From positions 35,659 through 99,658 of the forward strand of contig JARPUW010000314.1 of assembly GCA_030533445.1 (NCBI GenBank): a DNA stretch of 64,000 nucleotides, read 5' to 3'. This stretch comes from Cyprinodon diabolis (taxonomy: Eukaryota; Chordata; Actinopteri; Cyprinodontiformes; Cyprinodontidae). The notes under the pieces were generated by a model. That model worked only from the letters and a program-made list of their open reading frames with translations, was not told the DNA's origin and did not search any database. Numbering within the stretch: the first letter of the stretch is position 1; every line of letters begins with the position of its first letter. A program made the translations under genes and the position numbers. Shown piece by piece: positions 6,966 through 19,794 of the stretch.

Positions 6966-9900
6966 TTTTTTGTGTTTAAAAAACGCCTGCCTCACACTCT
7001 AGCTTTTCAGTTGCTCCACTCTAGCAGGCTGGATTTTGCTAAAACTTTGTGGCGCTTGAGGTCTGATTATACAAAAACCGTAGCAGTTATCAACATACCG
7101 TCTTCAGTTTTAAATAGACGAAGGATTTATCTACAAACTGAGCTTCAAACTGTTTTTCTAGGTGAATGTATGCCGACACAGTGAAGTGCTGTTTTTTATG
7201 CTTTTTTTTTCCTCTCCCCATTCATTTCCTATGGGATTTTTTTGCGACGTTTTCGCTAATAATTCGCAAACCTTCGGACTAATGAGAAAGTTTTATACAA
7301 GCACACATCACCCCATTGGTCCCGACGCGTGTGCCAACTTTGGGCCCGATCCGCCAAACCGTGCGGGACTAGTTATGCGCCGAAGTTTTGGGTATACGGG
7401 AGAATTATAATAATAATAATACGCGGAATAAATATGTGCAATAGTAGTAGGTGGGCCATGCCTTCGGCATGTGGCCCCCCAATAATACGCGGAATAAATA
7501 TGTGCAATAGTAGTAGGTGGGCCATGCCTTCGGCATGTGGCCCCCCAACTAGAAAATTTCTAAAGAAATTTTGAGGGGGGCCACCTACTGCCCGTCTGGG
7601 GAACCGGGCCAATACGGCCCTGGCAAGTGACGTCGGGGCTCCCCAGACCAACTGCTTACGCCTTTGAGGGCTGCTGAGGGAAGGAAAGAGGGCAAGTTCA
7701 TGGGCAAAGAGAGCTGTGTGCCACTTGTGCTGAAATCTGGGAAATAGACGTGCACAGCGTATGATGCACAAGGGTAATATGGGTTGTCCATATTGAAACA
7801 CAGTGGGTAAAGCCCAGTTGGCGGGCTTCGCCCGCCTGCTAGGAGCCATCTCAGTGAAGAAAAAAATCACCAATGGCGGGCTCTGCCCGCCTTCTAAGAG
7901 CCATTGCAGTGATGAAATCACCAATGGCGGGCTCCGCCCGCCTGCTAAGAGCCATTGCAGTGATGTAATCACCTTTGGCGGGCTCCGCCCGCCTGTTACC
8001 ATTGGCGGGCTCCGCCCGCCTTCTAAGAGCCATTGCAGTGATGAAATCACCAATGGCAATGAGCAATATGCCAGAATGTATGAGTGTGTATAAGGAAGAG
8101 GCTTTTATTCTGTAGAGTCCTTGTAGTCTTATTTTGAAAGTCTATCATGAATGTGCATCAAAAGATGGGTCACGCCCAGCAGTGATATAGAATCCATTTC
8201 CAAATGTTAAATCACTGGTTTTCCATGTTATTAGGTGAATAGTTGCTGTATTACAGAGTAAATGGGAGACTTTTATTGTGAAATTTGCTCTGGGTGTGTT
8301 TTGAAAAGGTCACTAGAGTCTAATAAAAACAACCTGGAAGAGTTTGGGTCATAATGTTGAGCCATTTGCATCAATTAATGCATTAGTATAATCTAGAGGC
8401 TTTTATTTTGTAGGGTCCCTGGAGTCTTATTTTGAAAGTCCAACAGAGTTGTGTTTATAGAAAATGTTCAGACCCGTCAATGATAGTTGATTACTTTCCA
8501 ATCGTTAAATCACTCTTTTTCCATGTTATTAGGGCAGTAGATGAAGCGGAAATGGGAGGCTTTTATTTTGAAATTTGCTACAGGGTGTGTTTTAAACAGT
8601 CTCCTAGAGTCTATTCTCTAAAACGGGGTTGAGTTTGGGTCATAATGTTGAGCCATATAGGGCAATAAATATATGTAAAAAATATAGAGGCTTTTATTTT
8701 GTAGGGTCCCTGGAGTCTTATTTTGAAAGTCTATCAGTGCTGAGTGGCAAGGGAAGTGTCATGGACAGCAGTCATATAGTATCCATTTCCCAATGTTAAA
8801 TCAGTCCTTTCACCCTCCATTAGATTAATATGTGCTGTTTAAAACAGCAGAGGTAAAATCTGTTTGAAGCTTGGTAACCTTGACAACGCTTAACGAGCCT
8901 CTCACTGACACAGACAACAGCTGCACTCACTATTGGTTTCTTCTTCCCAGGCTTTTTTGTATGGGAAGAACGGCACCGAACAAACGACTACTGATCAAAA
9001 ACCGTATGAGTTATTCAAAAAACATTTTCACCATGAGCATCAGCAATCCTTCGACTCCAACTATACCAACTTTGGTGTATGTGTGTCATTCAGAAAAATA
9101 TTTATGACGAGTTGAAAACACATAGTCTGATTCGTTTCTCTCCCATCTTCAGCTCAAAAAGAATAGAGAAAGGCTGAAACTCTCATCGACTTTAGGTTGG
9201 TCTGGACGGTTTTTAAGGAAAAGTATTAATCCTACCGTAATTCCGAAGACATTGTGTGAGTCCAGAGGTTTCAGTCTACAAACTGACCAAAAATGGTGAC
9301 TGTAGCTCCAAATATGTGGCCGTGAGGGCGAGAATAAGATGTTTGATCTTAAAAGAATGGCCGCCTCACACTAAGATTTCAGCAGCTGCACTCTAGCAGG
9401 CTGCTGCAGAAGCTAACTGTCAGCTAGCTTCCAGGTGCTTACCCTCCGAACAAACGACTGCTGAGCAAAAACCGTAAAAGATATCTGAAAAATTCTTTCA
9501 GTGAAAGCAACATCTATCCTTTGTCTCAGACTGGGGTAACCTTCATGTCTGTAGGTCTTTCACAACCCAAAACGAAGCACAAACAAAATGGTTGGCCCAC
9601 CTGCTCCTCCCTTTGTTTGAACTGCAGGACCTCACTCTCACTCACCTTTTAGCTGCTAAAGCACCCCTCCGAACAAACGACTGCTGAGTAAAAACCGTAA
9701 AAGGTATCTGAAAAATTATTTTTATCTAAGCGACAGCTATATCTTGTCTTCAATTGGAGTAACTTTCATGGCTGTAGGTCATCTACAACCTGAATGGGAA
9801 GAGAAAGAAAAAGAAAAAACGTTTTGTCACACCTGATCTTCTAATTGAGCTAGCTGCAGCAGGACACTCTCCCCCAGCTTTCAGCTGCTTAAAATGTCCT

Positions 9901-10181
9901 CCGAACAAACGACTGCTGAGCAAAAACCGTATGAGTTATTCAAAATATTTTTTCACCGTGAGCGTCAGCCATCCTTCGACTCCAACTATGCCAACTTTGG
10001 TGTATGTGTGTCATTCAGAAAAATATTTATGACGAGTTTAAAACACATAGTCTGATTCGTTTTTCTCCCCTCTTCTGCTCCAAAACCAATGAAAAACGGC
10101 TCCGATTTTCATCGACTTTAGGTCGGTCTGGAGGGTTTTTAAGGAAAAGTATTAATCCTACCGTAATTCCGAAGATATTGT
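6879..10181. repeat. Macrosatellite unit U3 (3303 bp, A type, 2 boxes, 5 hairpins)
   Basis: Two boxes (7407-7546) and five hairpins (7820-8035). A CpG to TpG change at 7376 is private. The stretch leading into the next landmark (about 9713-9990) is unusually divergent: ATTATTTTTATC, CTACAACCTGAATGG, GTTTTGTCACACC, a C-rich run near 9870, and CAAAATATTTTTTC near 9941. Parts of it recur before U14 and U19. Confidence 0.95.
7407..7546. repeat. AAT run plus two hairpin boxes (U3)
   Basis: Boxes start at 7421 and 7487, 66 bp apart; the linker has one AAT triplet fewer than in U2. Confidence 0.9.
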
Positions 10182-13100
10182 GTGGGTCCAGAGATTTCAG
10201 TCTACAAACTGACCAAAAATGGTGACTCTAGCTATAAATATGTGGCCGTGAGGGCGAGTTTAAAATGTTTTTTTGTGTTTAAAAAACGCCTGCCTCACAC
10301 TCTAGCTTTTCAGTTGCTCCACTCTAGCAGGCTGGATTTTGCTAAAACTTTGTGGCGCTTGAGGTCTGATTATACAAAAACCGTAGCAGTTATCAACATA
10401 CCGTCTTCAGTTTTAAATAGACGAAGGATTTATCTACAAACTGAGCTTCAAACTGTTTTTCTAGGTGAATGTATGCCGACACAGTGAAGTGCTGTTTTTT
10501 ATGCTTTTTTTTTCCTCTCCCCATTCATTTCCTATGGGATTTTTTTGCGACGTTTTCGCTAATAATTCGCAAACCTTCGGACTAATGAGAAAGTTTTATA
10601 CAAGCACACATCACCCCATTGGTCCCGACGCGTGTGCCAACTTTGGGCCCGATCCGCCAAACCGTGCGGGACTAGTTACGTGCCGAAGTTTTGGGTATAC
10701 GGGAGAATTATAATAACTAGAAAATTTCTAAAGAAATTTTGAGGGGGGCCACCTACTGCCCGTCTGGGGAACAGGGCCAATACGGCCCTGGCAAGTGATG
10801 TCGGGGCTCCCCAGACCAACTGCTTACGCCTTTGAGGGCTGCTGAGGGAAGGAAAGAGGGCTAGGTCATGGGCAAAGAGAGCTGTGTGCCACTTGTGCTG
10901 AAATCTGGGAAATAGACGTGCACAGCGTATGATGCAAAAGGGTAATATGGGTTGTCCATATTGAACCGCAGTGGGTAAAGCTCAGTTGGTGGGCTCCGCC
11001 CGCCTGCTAGGAGCCCTTGCAGCGATGAAAAAAATCACCAATGGCGGGCTCTGCCCGCCTGCTAAGAGCCATTGCAGTGATGAAATCACCAATGGCGGGC
11101 TCCGCCCGCCTTCTAAGAGCCATTGCAGTGATGAAATCACCAATGGCGGGCTCTGCCCGCCTTCTAAGAGCCATTGCAGTGATGAAATTACAAATGGCAA
11201 TGAGCAATATGCCAGAATGTATGAGTGTGTATAAGGAAGAGGCTTTTATTCTGTAGAGTCCCTGGAGTCTTATTTTGAAAGTCTATCATGGAAGTGCATC
11301 TAAAGATGGGTCATGCCCAGCAGTTATATAGAATCAATTTCCAAATGTTAAATCACTGGTTTTCCATGTTATTAGGTGAATAGTTGCTGTATTACAGAGT
11401 AAATGGGAGACTTTTATTGTGAAATTTGCTCTGGGTGTGTTTTGAAAAGGTCACTAGAGTCTAATAAAAACAACCTGGAAGAGTTTGGGTCATAATGTTG
11501 AGCCATTTGCATCAATTAATGCATTAGTATAATCTAGAGGCTTTTATTTTGTAGGGTCGCTGGAGTCTTATTTTGAAAGTCCAACAGAGTTGTGTTTATA
11601 GAAAATGTTCAGACCCGTCAATGATAGTTGATTACTTTCCAATCGTTAAATCACTCTTTTTCCATGTTATTAGGGCAGTAGATGAAGCGGAAATGGGAGG
11701 CTTTTATTTTGAAATTTGCTATAGGGTGTGTTTTAAACAGTCTCCTAGAGTCTATTCTCTAAAACGGGGTTGAGTTTGGGTCATAATATTGAGCCATATA
11801 GGGCAATAAATATATGTAAAAAATATAGAGGCTTTTATTTTGTAGGGTCCCTGGAGTCTTATTTTGAAAGTCTATCAGTGCTGAGTGGCAAGGGAAGTGT
11901 CATGGACAGCAGTCATATAGTATCCATTTCCCAATGTTAAATCAGTCCTTTCACCCTCCATTAGATTAATATGTGCTGTTTAAAACAGCAGAGGTAAAAT
12001 CTGTTTGAAGCTTGGTAACCTTGACAACGCTTAACGAGCCTCTCACTGACACAGACAACAGCTGCACTCACTATTGGTTTCTTCTTCCCAGGCTTTTTTG
12101 TATGGGAAGAACGGCAACGAAAACAAACGACTACTGATCAAAAACCGTATGAGTTATTCAAAAAACATTTTCACCATGAGCATCAGCAATCCTTCGACTC
12201 CAAGTATACCAACTTTGGTGTATGTGTGTCATTCAGAACAATATTTATGACGACTTGAAAACACATAGTCTGATTCGTTTCTCTCCCATCTTCAGCTCAA
12301 AAAGAATGGAGAAAGGCTGAAACTCATCGACTTTAGGTTGGTCTGGAGGGTTTTTAAGGAAAAGTATTAATCCTACCATAATTCCGAAGACATTGTGTGA
12401 GTCCAGAGGTTTCAGTCTACAAACTGACCAAAAATGGTGACTGTAGCTCCAAATATGTGGCCGTGAGGGCGAGAATAAGATGTTTGATCTTAAAAAAATG
12501 GCCGCCTCACACTAAGATTTCAGCAGCTGCACTCTAGCAGGCTGCTGCAGAAGCTAACTGTCAGCTAGCTTCCAGGTGCTTACCCTCCGAACAAACGACT
12601 GCTGAGCAAAAACCGTAAAAGATATCTGAAAAATTCTTTCAGTGAAAGCAACATCTATCCTTTGTCTCAGACTGGGGTAACCTTCATGTCTGTAGGTCTT
12701 TCACAACCCAAAACGAAGCACAAACAAAATGGTTGGCCCACCTGCTCCTCCCTTTGTTTGAACTGCAGGACCTCACTCTCACTCACCTTTTAGCTGCTAA
12801 AGCACCCCTCCGAACAAACGACTGCTGAGTAAAAACCGTAAAAGGTGTCTGAAAAATTCTTTTTATCTAAGCGACAGCTATATCTTGTCTTCAATTGGAG
12901 TAACTTTCATGGCTGTAGGTCATCTACAAACTGAATGGGAAGAGAAAGAAAAAGAAAAAACGTTTCATCACACCTAAGCTTCTAATTGAGCTAGCTGCAG
13001 CAGGTCACTGTCACTCAGCTTTCAGGTGCTTAAAATGTCCTCCGAACAAACGACTGCTGAGCAAAAACCGTATGAGTTATTCAAAAAATTTTTTCACCGT

Positions 13101-13322
13101 GAGCGTCAGTCATCCTTCGACTCCAACTATGCCAACTTTGGTGTATGTGTGTCATTCAGAAAAATATTTATGACGAGTTTAAAACACATAGTCGGATTCG
13201 TTTTTCTCCCCTCTTCTGCTCCAAAACCAATGAAAAACGGCTCTGATTTTCATCGACTTTAGGTCGGTCTGGAGGGTTTTTAAGGAAAAGTATTAATCCT
13301 ACCGTAATTCCGAAGATATTGT
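10182..13322. repeat. Macrosatellite unit U4 (3141 bp, V type, 4 hairpins)
   Basis: First full V-type unit. It has no AAT box. The GC region carries AACAGGGCC, TGATGTCGGGG, GGGCTAGGTCATGG and CTCAGTTGGTGGGC. Four hairpins lie at 10988-11176, and the last has loop TCT where the other V units have TCC. The V haplotype continues through TAGGGTCGCTGG, CATAATATTGAG and CGGCAACGAAAAC. CpG-decay changes occur at 10681 and 12378. Confidence 0.95.
10988..11176. repeat. GC hairpin array, four hairpins, V form (U4)
   Basis: The first hairpin is GGTGGGC-TCC-GCCCGCC with one stem mismatch (G-T wobble in RNA). The 27 bp copy is absent. The same form occurs at 20601-20789, 26911-27099 and 33221-33409. Confidence 0.92.
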
Positions 13323-16300
13323 GTGGGTCCAGAGATTTCAGTCTACAAACTGACCAAAAATGGTGACTCTAGCTATAAATATGTGGCCGTGAGGGCGAGT
13401 TTAAAATGTTTTTTTGTGTTTAAAAAATGCCTGCCTCACACTCTAGCTTTTCAGTTGCTCCACTCTAGCAGGCTGGATTTTGCTAAAACTTTGTGGCGCT
13501 TGAGGTCTGATTATACAAAAACCATAGCAGTTATCAACATACCGTCTTCAGTTTTAAATAGACGAAGGATTTATCTACAAACTGAGCTTTAAACTGTTTT
13601 TCTAGGTGAATGTATGCCGACACAGTGAAGCGCTGTTTTTTATGCTTTTTTTTCCCTCTCCCCATTCATTTCCTATGGGATTTTTTTGCGACGTTTTCGC
13701 TAATAATTCGCAAACCTTCGGACTAATGAGAAAGTTTTATACAAGCACACATCACCCCATTGGTCCCGACGCGTGTGCCAACTTTGGGCCCGATCCGCCA
13801 AACCGTGCGGGACTAGTTACGCGCCGAAGTTTTGGGTATACGGGAGAATTATAATAATAATACGCGGAATAAATATGTGCAATAGTAGTAGGTGGGCCAT
13901 GCCTTCGGCATGTGGCCCCCCAATAATAATACGCGGAATAAATATGTGCAATAGTAGTAGGTGGGCCATGCCTTCGGCATGTGGCCCCCCAACTAGAAAA
14001 TTTCTAAAGAAATTTTGAGGGGGGCCACCTACTGCCCGTCTGGGGAACCGGGCCAATTTGGCCCTGGCAAGTGACGTCGGGGCTCCCCAGACCAACTGCT
14101 TACGCCTTTGAGGGCTGCTGAGGGAAGGAAAGAGGGCAAGTTCATGGGCAAAGAGAGCTGTGTGCCACTTGTGCTGAAATCTGGGAAATAGACGTGCACA
14201 GCGTATGATGCACAAGGGTAATATGGGTTGTCCATATTGAAACACAGTGGGTAAAGCCCAGTTGGCGGGCTTCGCCCGCCTGCTAGGAGCCATCTCAGTG
14301 AAGAAAAAAATCACCAATGGCGGGCTCTGCCCGCCTTCTAAGAGCCATTGCAGTGATGAAATCACCAATGGCGGGCTCCGCCCGCCTGCTAAGAGCCATT
14401 GCAGTGATGTAATCACCTTTGGCGGGCTCCGCCCGCCTGTTACCATTGGCGGGCTCCGCCCGCCTTCTAAGAGCCATTGCAGTGATGAAATCACCAATGG
14501 CAATGAGCAATATGCCAGAATGTATGAGTGTGTATAAGGAAGAGGCTTTTATTCTGTAGAGTCCTTGTAGTCTTATTTTGAAAGTCTATCATGAATGTGC
14601 ATCAAAAGATGGGTCACGCCCAGCAGTGATATAGAATCCATTTCCAAATGTTAAATCACTGGTTTTCCATGTTATTAGGTGAATAGTTGCTGTATTACAG
14701 AGTAAATGGGAGACTTTTATTGTGAAATTTGCTCTGGGGTGTGTTTTGAAAAGGTCACTAGAGTCTAATAAAAACAACCTGGAAGAGTTTGGGTCATAAT
14801 GTTGAGCCATTTGCATCAATTAATGCATTAGTATAATCTAGAGGCTTTTATTTTGTAGGGTCCCTGGAGTCTTATTTTGAAAGTCCAACAGAGTTGTGTT
14901 TATAGAAAATGTTCAGACCCGTCAACGATAGTTGATTACTTTCCAATCGTTAAATCACTCTTTTTCCATGTTATTAGGGCAGTAGATGAAGCGGAAATGG
15001 GAGGCTTTTATTTTGAAATTTGCTATAGGGTGTGTTTTAAACAGTCTCCTAGAGTCTATTCTCTAAAACGGGGTTGAGTTTGGGTCATAATGTTGAGCCA
15101 TATAGGGCAATAAATATATGTAAAAAATATAGAGGCTTTTATTTTGTAGGGTCCCTGGAGTCTTATTTTGAAAGTCTATCAGTGCTGAGTGGCAAGGGAA
15201 GTGTCATGGACAGCAGTCATATAGTATCCATTTCCCAATGTTAAATCAGTCCTTTCACCCTCCATTAGATTAATATGTGCTGTTTAAAACAGCAGAGGTA
15301 AAATCTGTTTGAAGCTTGGTAACCTTGACAACGCTTAACGAGCCTCTCACTGACACAGACAACAGCTGCACTCACTATTGGTTTCTTCTTCCCAGGCTTT
15401 TTTGTATGGGAAGAACGGCACCGAACAAACGACTACTGATCAAAAACCGTATGAGTTATTCAAAAAACATTTTCACCATGAGCATCAGCAATCCTTCGAC
15501 TCCAACTATACCAACTTTGGTGTATGTGTGTCATTCAGAAAAATATTTATGACGACTTGAAAACACATAGTCTGATTCGTTTCTCTCCCATCTTCAGCTC
15601 AAAAAGAATAGAGAAAGGCTGAAACTCTCATCGACTTTAGGTTGGTCTGGAGGGTTTTTAAGGAAAAGTATTAATCCTACCGTAATTCCGAAGACATTGT
15701 GTGAGTCCAGAGGTTTCAGTCTACAAACTGACCAAAAATGGTGACTGTAGCTCCAAATATGTGGCCGTGAGGGCGAGAATAAGATGTTTGATCTTAAAAA
15801 AATGGCCGCCTCACACTAAGATTTCAGCAGCTGCACTCTAGCAGGCTGCTGCAGAAGCTAACTGTCAGCTAGCTTCCAGGTGCTTATCCTCCGAACAAAC
15901 GACTGCTGAGCAAAAACCGTAAAAGGTATCTGAAAAATTCTTTCAGTGAAAGCAACATCTATCCTTTGTCTCAGACTGGGGTAACCTTCATGTCTGTAGG
16001 TCTTTCACAACCCAAAACGAAGCACAAACAAAATGGTTGGCCCACCTGCTCCTCCCTTTGTTTGAACTGCAGGACCTCACTCTCACTCACCTTTTAGCTG
16101 CTAAAGCACCCCTCCGAACAAACGACTGCTGAGTAAAAACCGTAAAAGGTATCTGAAAAATTCTTTTTATCTAAGCGACAGCTATATCTTGTCTTCAATT
16201 GGAGTAACTTTCATGGCTGTAGGTCATCTACAAACTGAATGGGAAGAGAAAGAAAAAGAAAAAACGTTTCATCACACCTAAGCTTCTAATTGAGCTAGCT

Positions 16301-16626
16301 GCAGCAGGTCACTGTCACTCAGCTTTCAGGTGCTTAAAATGTCCTCCGAACAAACGACTGCTGAGCAAAAACCGTATGAGTTTTTCAAAAAATTTTTTCA
16401 CCATGAGCGTCAGTCATCCTTCGACTCCAACTATGCCAACTTTGGTGTATGTGTGTCATTCAGAAAAATATTTATGACGAGTTTAAAACACATAGTCTGA
16501 TTCGTTTTTCTCCCCTCTTCTGCTCCAAAACCAATGAAAAACGGCTCTGATTTTCATCGACTTTAGGTCGGTCTGGAGGGTTTTTAAGGAAAAGTATTAA
16601 TCCTACCGTAATTCCGAAGATATTGT
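13323..16626. repeat. Macrosatellite unit U5 (3304 bp, A type, 2 boxes, 5 hairpins)
   Basis: Two boxes (13851-13990) and five hairpins (14264-14479). Private changes include CpG to CpA at 13524, an in-frame TAA near 13590 that cuts the 101-codon frame to 89, and loop AATTT instead of AATAC in the GGGCC/GGCCC hairpin near 14050-14064. It follows a V unit, forming a V-A pair. Confidence 0.95.
13851..13990. repeat. AAT run plus two hairpin boxes (U5)
   Basis: Two boxes separated by a two-AAT linker (69 bp type), preceded by a short AAT run. Confidence 0.9.
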
Positions 16627-19600
16627 GTGGGTCCAGAGATTTCAGTCTACAAACTGACCAAAAATGGTGACTCTAGCTATAAATATGTGGCCGTGAGGGC
16701 GAGTTTAAAATGTTTTTTTGTGTTTAAAAAACGCCTGCCTCACACTCTAGCTTTTCAGTTGCTCCACTCTAGCAGGCTGGATTTTGCTAAAACTTTGTGG
16801 CGCTTGAGGTCTGATTATACAAAAACCGTAGCAGTTATCAACATACCGTCTTCAGTTTTAAATAGACGAAGGATTTATCTACAAACTGAGCTTCAAACTG
16901 TTTTTCTAGGTGAATGTATGCCGACACAGTGAAGTGCTGTTTTTTATGCTTTTTTTTTCCTCTCCCCATTCATTTCCTATGGGATTTTTTTGCGACGTTT
17001 TCGCTAATAATTCGCAAACCTTCGGACTAATGAGAAAGTTTTATACAAGCACACATCACCCCATTGGTCCCGACGCGTGTGCCAACTTTGGGCCCGATCC
17101 GCCAAACCGTGCGGGACTAGTTACGCGCCGAAGTTTTGGGTATACGGGAGAATTATAATAACTAGAAAATTTCTAAAGAAATTTTGAGGGGGGCCACCTA
17201 CTGCCCGTCTGGGGAACCGGGCCAATACGGCCCTGGCAAGTGACGTCGGGGCTCCCCAGACCAACTGCTTACGCCTTTGAGGGCTGCTGAGGGAAGGAAA
17301 GAGGGCAAGTTCATGGGCAAAGAGAGCTGTGTGCCACTTGTGCTGAAATCTGGGAAATAGACGTGCACAGCGTATGATGCACAAGGGTAATATGGGTTGT
17401 CCATATTGAAACACAGTGGGTAAAGCCCAGTTGGCGGGCTTCGCCCGCCTGCTAGGAGCCATCTCAGTGAAGAAAAAAATCACCAATGGCGGGCTCTGCC
17501 CGCCTTCTAAGAGCCATTGCAGTGATGAAATCACCAATGGCGGGCTCCGCCCGCCTGCTAAGAGCCATTGCAGTGATGTAATCACCTTTGGCGGGCTCCG
17601 CCCGCCTGTTACCATTGGCGGGCTCCGCCCGCCTTCTAAGAGCCATTGCAGTGATGAAATCACCAATGGCAATGAGCAATATGCCAGAATGTATGAGTGT
17701 GTATAAGGAAGAGGCTTTTATTCTGTAGAGTCCTTGTAGTCTTATTTTGAAAGTCTATCATGAATGTGCATCAAAAGATGGGTCACGCCCAGCAGTGATA
17801 TAGAATCCATTTCCAAATGTTAAATCACTGGTTTTCCATGTTATTAGGTGAATAGTTGCTGTATTACAGAGTAAATGGGAGACTTTTATTGTGAAATTTG
17901 CTCTGGGTGTGTTTTGAAAAGGTCACTAGAGTCTAATAAAAACAACCTGGAAGAGTTTGGGTCATAATGTTGAGCCATTTGCATCAATTAATGCATTAGT
18001 ATAATCTAGAGGCTTTTATTTTGTAGGGTCCCTGGAGTCTTATTTTGAAAGTCCAACAGAGTTGTGTTTATAGAAAATGTTCAGACCCGTCAATGATAGT
18101 TGATTACTTTCCAATCGTTAAATCACTCTTTTTCCATGTTATTAGGGCAGTAGATGAAGCGGAAATGGGAGGCTTTTATTTTGAAATTTGCTATAGGGTG
18201 TGTTTTAAACAGTCTCCTAGAGTCTATTCTCTAAAACGGGGTTGAGTTTGGGTCATAATGTTGAGCCATATAGGGCAATAAATATATGTAAAAAATATAG
18301 AGGCTTTTATTTTGTAGGGTCCCTGGAGTCTTATTTTGAAAGTCTATCAGTGCTGAGTGGCAAGGGAAGTGTCATGGACAGCAGTCATATAGTATCCATT
18401 TCCCAATGTTAAATCAGTCCTTTCACCCTCCATTAGATTAATATGTGCTGTTTAAAACAGCAGAGGTAAAATCTGTTTGAAGCTTGGTAACCTTGACAAC
18501 GCTTAAGGAGCCTCTCACTGACACAGACAACAGCTGCACTCACTATTGGTTTCTTCTTCCCAGGCTTTTTTGTATGGGAAGAACGGCACCGAACAAACGA
18601 CTACTGATCAAAAACCGTATGAGTTATTCAAAAAACATTTTCACCATGAGCATCAGCAATCCTTCGACTCCAACTATACCAACTTTGGTGTATGTGTGTC
18701 ATTCAGAAAAATATTTATGACGAGTTGAAAACACATAGTCTGATTCGTTTCTCTCCCATCTTCAGCTCAAAAAGAATAGAGAAAGGCTGAAACTCTCATC
18801 GACTTTAGGTTGGTCTGGAGGGTTTTTAAGGAAAAGTATTAATCCTACCGTAATTCCGAAGACATTGTGTGAGTCCAGAGGTTTCGGTCTACAAACTGAC
18901 CAAAAATGGTGACTGTAGGTCCAAATATGTGGCCGTGAGGGCGAGAATAAGATGTTTGATCTTAAAAAAATGGCCGCCTCACACTAAGATTTCAGCAGCT
19001 GCACTCTAGCAGGCTGCTGCAGAAGCTAACTGTCAGCTAGCTTCCAGGTGCTTACCCTCCGAACAAACGACTGCTGAGCAAAAACCGTAAAAGGTATCTG
19101 AAAAATTCTTTCAGTGAAAGCAACATCTATCCTTTGTCTCAGACTGGGGTAACCTTCATGTCTGTAGGTCTTTCACAACCCAAAACGAAGCACAAACAAA
19201 ATGGTTGGCCCACCTGCTCCTCCCTTTGTTTGAACTGCAGGACCTCACTCTCACTCACCTTTTAGCTGCTAAAGCACCCCTCCGAACAAACGACTGCTGA
19301 GTAAAAACCGTAAAAGGTATCTGAAAAATTCTTTTTATCTAAGCGACAGCTATATCTTGTCTTCAATTGGAGTAACTTTCATGGCTGTAGGTCATCTACA
19401 AACTGAATGGGAAGAGAAAGAAAAAGAAAAAACGTTTCATCACACCTAAGCTTCTAATTGAGCTAGCTGCAGCAGGTCACTGTCACTCAGCTTTCAGGTG
19501 CTTAAAATGTCCTCCGAACAAACGACTGCTGAGCAAAAACCGTATGAGTTATTCAAAAAAAATTTTCACCGTGAGCGTCAGTCATCCTTCGACTCCAACT

Positions 19601-19794
19601 ATGCCAACTTTGGTGTATGTGTGTCATTCAGAAAAATATTTATGACGAGTTTAAAACACATAGTCTGATTCGTTTTTCTCCCCTCTTCTGCTCCAAAACC
19701 AATGAAAAACTGCTCTGATTTTCATCGACTTTAGGTCGGTCTGGAGGGTTTTTAAGGAAAAGTATTAATCCTACCGTAATTCCGAAGATATTGT
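16627..19794. repeat. Macrosatellite unit U6 (3168 bp, A type, 0 boxes, 5 hairpins)
   Basis: Boxless A unit with hairpins at 17433-17648. From about 17907 on it belongs to the first copy of the 6310 bp duplication and carries its marker variants: GCTTAAGGAG near 18508, GGTTTCGGTC near 18881, GACTGTAGGTCC near 18914 and an AAAAAAAATTTTCACC stretch near 19555. Confidence 0.95.
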